Source: an uncultured Desulfobacterales bacterium (GTDB taxonomy: Bacteria; Desulfobacterota; Desulfobacteria; Desulfobacterales; JAFDCJ01). From it: a stretch of DNA of 18,722 nt. Numbering within the stretch: the first letter of the stretch is position 1; each line of letters opens with the position of its first letter. The DNA is taken from positions 1 through 18,722 of the forward strand of contig CALZJV010000050.1 of assembly GCA_945787595.1 (NCBI GenBank), in the 5' to 3' direction. This document shows, piece by piece, positions 15,186-18,722 of this stretch. The notes beneath the pieces were generated by a model that had not been told where the DNA came from, ran no database searches, and saw only the letters and a program-made list of their open reading frames with translations. A program made the position numbers and the translations under genes.

Positions 15186-17075
15186 TCAATGTTCAGCTGC
15201 CTGCGACCTTTGGCCGGCTTTGAGTACCACCATTATTACTGATAGCGCTGCGGGCGTGATACCCTCGATGCGGGAAACCTGACCGAGAGACACAGGTTTT
15301 AATTTTGAAAGCTTTTCTTTTAATTCATTGGACAAACCGTTGATATTGAAGAAGTCGAAATTCTGCGGTAATTTTATTTTTTCCAAATTTTGAAAGCGTT
15401 GGATTTCCCGGAGCTGTTTTTGAATATAACCTTCGTATTTAATTTCTATCTCAACTTGACGGGCAACTGCATTATTGATGGTATCAGGACTTTTGGCAAG
15501 GTTTTCAACCATGCGGTAGTCCAATTCGGTTCTTTTCAGCAATTGACCGAGATGGACACCCTGGCATATCGGTTTTGTGTTTCGGCTCTGTAGATATTCG
15601 TTGACTTTTGCAGTCGGTTTCACAATGGTCTGTTTCACGCGTTGAATCTCTCTGTCAATCTGTTCTTTGCGAGCCCTCAAATCCTTCAATGTGGTGTCAT
15701 CAATTAAACCGAGTTCATGACCGATGCCCATCAAGCGCAAATCAGCATTGTCTTCTCGCAACATAAGGCGATATTCCGCCCGACTTGTAAACATCCGATA
15801 GGGTTCTTTGGTACCCAGAGTAACCAGATCATCGATCATAACCCCCATATAACCCTGGGACCTGTCCAGAATAAACGCCGATCTTGCCTGTATTTTGCAG
15901 GCAGCATTAATACCGGCCCACATTCCCTGAGCGGCGGCTTCCTCATATCCCGAAGTGCCGTTAATTTGCCCTGCCAGAAAAAGTCCGCTCAAAAGTTTGG
16001 CTTCCAGGGTTGGCTTAAGCCCGATGGGATTGACGTAATCATATTCAATGGCATAGGCGGGTCGCATGATTTCAGCAGATTCCAGGCCTTCAATGGATCG
16101 CACAAGCTCGATCTGGACTTCCAGAGGTAGACTGTTGCCAAGGCCACTGGCATAAATTTCTTCGGTATCCACACCTTCGGGTTCCAAGATAATCTGGTGA
16201 CGATCTCTATCGGGAAATTTAACAATCTTATCCTCAAAAGAAGGGCAATAGCGGGCTGAAGTTCCTTTTATGATTCCTCCATAGAGAGCCGAATGTTGGA
16301 GGTTTTTGCGCACAATTGCATGACTTCTCCGGCTGGTATGACCGATGTAGCTGGGCATTTGGGGCATCGTTATCTTTTCAGTAAAAAATGAGAATGGAGT
16401 CGGCTGGGAATCAGCATCATGAACGCTGAATTTGCTGAAATCAATACTTGATTTTTTTAGCCGAGGCGGTGTGCCGGTTTTGAGACGACCAAGACTGAAA
16501 CCCAAATCCCTGAGGTTAGCGGCAAGACCGTAGGAAGCGAATTCACCGGCCCGGCCTGCTTTTATGGATTTAAATCCGATATGAATCAGGCCGCTTAAAA
16601 AGGTGCCGGTAGCCAAAATCACCATCAGGGCCTGGTATCCGAAGCCAGTCTGATCCCGAACCCCCACAATGCAATTGCCTTCCACAATCAGCTGTTCAAC
16701 CATTGCCTGTTTAAGGTCGAGGTTCGGCTGAGCTTCGATAACCGCTTTCATGGCGATATGATAACGCATTTTGTCGTTTTGAGTACGCGATGAGTGAACC
16801 GCAGGGCCTTTTTTGGTGTTGAGGGTGCGGTACTGTATAGCAGTTTTATCAGTGGTTTTGGCCATTTCGCCACCCAAGGCGTCGATCTCTTTTACCAGTT
16901 GACCTTTGGCCATGCCGCCGATTGAAGGGCTGCAGGGCATGGCTGCCAACTTGTCGAGATCAATGGCCACCAACAGCACGCTACACCCCATACGGGCAGC
17001 TGCCAGTGCCGCTTCACACCCGGCGTGGCCGGCACCGATAACGATGATGTCGTATCTTTTAGAGTAAGAAGACAT
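15186..17075 (-). CDS. mnmG: tRNA uridine-5-carboxymethylaminomethyl modification enzyme MnmG (GidA)
   Basis: MnmG, with MnmE, installs (carboxymethyl)aminomethyl at U34 of tRNAs using FAD. From the ATG at 17075 the protein is 629 residues, the family's usual length. It shows the Rossmann motif [10 protein letters not shown] (14-23), [13 protein letters not shown] with catalytic-type Cys48, [13 protein letters not shown], the second conserved cysteine in [10 protein letters not shown], and [20 protein letters not shown] at the FAD site. The C-terminal helical MnmE/tRNA-binding domain ends with [12 protein letters not shown] longer start at 17123 adds sixteen unconserved residues and has no ribosome site, so I prefer 17075. 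That start is itself preceded only by a weak GAAG. The usual deltaproteobacterial neighbours mnmE, rsmG and parAB are not adjacent here. Promoter at 17149-17177. Confidence 0.95.
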   Translation of the reverse strand: MSSYSKRYDIIVIGAGHAGCEAALAAARMGCSVLLVAIDLDKLAAMPCSPSIGGMAKGQLVKEIDALGGEMAKTTDKTAIQYRTLNTKKGPAVHSSRTQNDKMRYHIAMKAVIEAQPNLDLKQAMVEQLIVEGNCIVGVRDQTGFGYQALMVILATGTFLSGLIHIGFKSIKAGRAGEFASYGLAANLRDLGFSLGRLKTGTPPRLKKSSIDFSKFSVHDADSQPTPFSFFTEKITMPQMPSYIGHTSRRSHAIVRKNLQHSALYGGIIKGTSARYCPSFEDKIVKFPDRDRHQIILEPEGVDTEEIYASGLGNSLPLEVQIELVRSIEGLESAEIMRPAYAIEYDYVNPIGLKPTLEAKLLSGLFLAGQINGTSGYEEAAAQGMWAGINAACKIQARSAFILDRSQGYMGVMIDDLVTLGTKEPYRMFTSRAEYRLMLREDNADLRLMGIGHELGLIDDTTLKDLRARKEQIDREIQRVKQTIVKPTAKVNEYLQSRNTKPICQGVHLGQLLKRTELDYRMVENLAKSPDTINNAVARQVEIEIKYEGYIQKQLREIQRFQNLEKIKLPQNFDFFNINGLSNELKEKLSKLKPVSLGQVSRIEGITPAALSVIMVVLKAGQRSQAAEH

Positions 17076-17148
17076 ATGATTCTTCGGTGTTTCGTCTTTG
17101 TCGTATATTCTGAGGTCTCCCATCTGCAGGAGGAGGGCCGACTTGTCA

Positions 17149-17177
17149 GTTGTACCGTGCTATGCTAATGTCTACAA
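17149..17177 (-). promoter_or_regulatory. Probable promoter of mnmG
   Basis: On the minus strand TTGTAG (17177-17172), a 17-nt spacer and TACAAC (17154-17149). The leader would be about 67 nt to the preferred start at 17075. Confidence 0.45.
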
Positions 17178-17290
17178 AAAAATTTGGCTGCGGATTGACA
17201 CTCCAATTCAAATGAAATTCGAGGAGGTTTTGATGCCGCCTTTTAGTTCGGAAAGGAGCTTTTCAGCTTTTTCAACGAACGACAGATAAC

Positions 17291-17441
17291 TAGTGCCCGT
17301 CCATAAATCGGTTATAATCAGTTTGGGCACTAAATAGTGTTTCCAAGCGTTTGTGCGGAGAGGTAGCTGGCTACGTCGCACAAACAAACGCGCCGATTGA
17401 CGCCGAGATTGGGCAAAAAGACCATTTATGGATGGAAACTA
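17291..17441. mobile_element. MITE-like element with imperfect terminal inverted repeats
   Basis: The left end (17291-17311, TAGTGCCCGTCCATAAATCG) and the reverse complement of the right end (17441-17422, TAGTTTCCATCCATAAATGG) agree at about 16 of 20 positions. Inside, GCGTTTGTGC (17348-17357) faces GCACAAAC(AAAC)GC (17378-17391). The tip is a GTAGC/GCTAC hairpin (17363-17374). A perfect 8-bp TAGTGCCC/GGGCACTA pair (17291-17298 with 17325-17332) adds an arm at the left. At 151 bp with no coding frame it looks like a non-autonomous miniature transposon or palindromic repeat. No clear target-site duplication is seen. It sits in the 17076-17556 gap, where I see no gene. Confidence 0.62.
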
Positions 17442-17556
17442 ACTAACAATGGACCTCATTGGATGTATCCATTATCAGGTTGATAACACGCTAACGACCA
17501 CAGAGTCTTGCATTATACTTCCACCCAATGGTATGGTCAAGCTTTAGCGAGTTCCA

Positions 17557-18501
17557 ATGCGCAAAAGGTATAATGACCTCAACACATACTTCCAATCCCT
17601 TTTTGGTTGCCGGGTTCATAAGATAAGCATTGATGCCGGGCTTAACTGCCCCAATCGGGATGGTACTATTTCCACCGGAGGATGTATTTACTGCAACGCC
17701 CGTGGTTCCGGTACCGGTGCCTTCGGTAGAGGGATGTCGTTAACCGACCAGCTGTTGCAGGGCAAAGCTTTCCTTTCCCGACGGTATAAAGCAAAAAAAT
17801 TCATTGCCTATTTTCAATCTTTTTCCAACACCTATGCTCCGCCGGAAATACTCCAACGACGTTATGACGAAGCTCTGGCCGTGGAAGACATCGTGGGCCT
17901 CGCCATCGGCACACGCCCGGATTGTGTCAATGACCCGGTATTGGATCTTCTTCAGGCCTATACCCCAGATTACCTGATCTGGATCGAATATGGATTGCAG
18001 TCTGCCAGTGATAAGACCCTTGAATTCATCAACCGGGGTCACGATCTTCAGTGCTTTAAAGATGCAATTAAGAAAACCTCAAACAGAGGGATCAAGATAT
18101 GTGCCCACGTGATTTTAGGACTTCCCAATGAACGCAGAAGCGACATATTGCACACCGCCCAAACAATTGCGAACCTTGGAATCGATGGCATCAAGCTGCA
18201 CCTGCTTTATGTCGTGAAAGGAACCCTGTTGGAAACACACTACCGATTAGGGAAGTATAAATGTCTGGAGCAGCAGGAATATGTCGATCTTGTCTGCGAT
18301 TTTATCGAACGTATCCCATCCGACATGATCATTCAGCGGCTGACGGGCGATCCGCATCCACAAGAGCTCTTGGCCCCGCAATGGGCGCTTAAAAAAGCTG
18401 AAACTTTGTCGAAAATTAGAAATACCCTTGAAAAAAGAGATTCACAGCAGGGCATGAAAATTCCAAGCACCAAATACCAAATCTCAAACAAATCCCAATG
18501 A
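17557..18501 (+). CDS. Radical SAM protein of the TIGR01212 (YhcC-like) family
   Basis: The 314-residue product begins RYNDLNTYFQSLFGCRVHKI. It carries the family's iron-sulfur motif, Cys31 then Cys43 and Cys46 (C-x11-C-x2-C), followed by GSGTGAFG. KFIAYFQSFSNTYAP, AIGTRPDC, EYGLQSASDKTLEFINRGHD and HVILGLPNE give the Elp3/MiaB-like radical SAM barrel. Enzymes of this group cleave S-adenosylmethionine to a 5'-deoxyadenosyl radical; the substrate of YhcC-type proteins is not established. The ATG at 17557 gives the typical N-terminus but has only a weak ribosome site. A TATACT (17514-17519) could be its -10. The last fourteen or so residues (from KIPSTKYQ) are encoded by a degenerate non-coding repeat rather than by family sequence. 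The true C-terminus was probably replaced or extended. Confidence 0.9.
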   Translation: MRKRYNDLNTYFQSLFGCRVHKISIDAGLNCPNRDGTISTGGCIYCNARGSGTGAFGRGMSLTDQLLQGKAFLSRRYKAKKFIAYFQSFSNTYAPPEILQRRYDEALAVEDIVGLAIGTRPDCVNDPVLDLLQAYTPDYLIWIEYGLQSASDKTLEFINRGHDLQCFKDAIKKTSNRGIKICAHVILGLPNERRSDILHTAQTIANLGIDGIKLHLLYVVKGTLLETHYRLGKYKCLEQQEYVDLVCDFIERIPSDMIIQRLTGDPHPQELLAPQWALKKAETLSKIRNTLEKRDSQQGMKIPSTKYQISNKSQ

Positions 18502-18528
18502 CCAAATTCTAAATTCCAAACAAATTTG
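18461..18528. repeat. Degenerate CCAAAT-type repeat over the radical SAM stop codon
   Basis: The stretch consists of diverged units such as CCAAATACC, CCAAATCTC, CAAACAAATCCC, CCAAATTCT and AAATTCCAAACAAATTTG. The stop codon at 18499-18501 falls inside it. It ends just before the start of the next, damaged gene. Confidence 0.7.
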
Positions 18529-18530
18529 TT

Positions 18531-18722
18531 ATGTTCACCGATACCATGCCCAATACAGAGGATTTTGATCTTTCTTTCAAAGTGTTCCACGAACTTATGG
18601 CAAAAAAGGTCACGGACATCCTCTTTTGACCTGCTGTCCATGATCCGGCGGGAAGAACCCGACCTACCGCTGCTCAACTTCAGTTCTGAAGAATCTAACC
18701 GGCAGTCGGCCGAAAATATCCC
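18531..18722 (+). pseudogene. Internally deleted response-regulator/PEP-binding-type gene, cut by window edge
   Basis: An ATG at 18531 opens a 32-codon frame (MFTDTMPNTEDFDLSFKVFH, then ELMAKKV) that stops at 18629. From about 18625 the next frame continues as FDLLSMIRREEPDLPLL, then NFSSEESNRQSAENI, to the window end. I recognise the first part as the N-terminus of a Desulfobacterales protein with tandem receiver-like domains, often fused to a PEP/pyruvate-binding domain. The second part is a segment I would expect some 200-300 residues later. The join near CTCTTTTGACC suggests a large internal deletion with a frame change. A start inside the second frame might still give a shortened protein beyond the window. 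The family match is from memory. Confidence 0.55.

Noticed and set aside
17291..17441. CRISPR repeat-spacer array
   Set aside because: The palindromic parts are not repeated at regular intervals and there is no cas gene; terminal inverted repeats fit a MITE better.

Overview
The window looks like a chromosomal segment of a sulfate-reducer-type deltaproteobacterium (Desulfobacterota, probably Desulfobacterales). This is inferred from the gene families and their wording: a PAS-kinase-receiver hybrid with an HDFNN box, an MJ0042 zinc-ribbon/DUF3426 protein, a class I PurE followed by a YrdC protein, and a remnant of a receiver-like protein that I associate with this group. Short degenerate AT-rich repeats between genes point the same way. 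No phage, plasmid, CRISPR or defence locus is visible.

Layout. 2-1669 (+): 3' part of a Ski2-like DExH helicase, cut by the window edge, converging on a hybrid histidine kinase (1865-3643, -). A divergent gene (3833-5611, +) encodes a polytopic GT-C/TMTC-like membrane protein with C-terminal TPRs. Then come tRNA-Leu(CAA) on the minus strand with its own promoter and terminator, and a minus-strand block: yrdC-type gene and purE (overlapping, both with TTG starts), ddl and a DUF1992 gene. Divergent from that block is a 500-residue PurD-like ATP-grasp protein (9180-10682, +). tRNA-Met(CAU) follows on the minus strand, then a large acidic repeat protein with zinc ribbon, membrane segment and DUF3426-type tail (11047-13437, -), dnaJ/cbpA (14046-14960, -) and mnmG (15186-17075, -). 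The right end holds a 151-bp MITE-like inverted-repeat element, a TIGR01212-type radical SAM gene (17557-18501, +) and an internally deleted receiver-like gene running off the window.

Functionally it is mostly housekeeping: tRNA modification (MnmG, YrdC family), purine synthesis (PurE), peptidoglycan precursor synthesis (Ddl), a J-domain chaperone and two tRNAs, mixed with sensory and envelope proteins. Several good sigma-70 promoters (TTGACA-N17-TATTAT, TTGACA-N17-TATATA, TTGACA-N17-TATCTT, TTGACT-N17-TAATAA) and intrinsic terminators were found by eye. One promoter, together with a ribosome binding site, shifts the kinase start.

I found no clear multi-gene novel system. The points most worth a second look are the divergent PurD-like protein, the MITE-like element, a possible orphan small RNA or structured leader near 13.5 kb, the palindromic region before purE, the tandem 57-residue acidic repeats, the deleted gene at the right edge, and several different short degenerate repeats, four of which lie at or just after stop codons.
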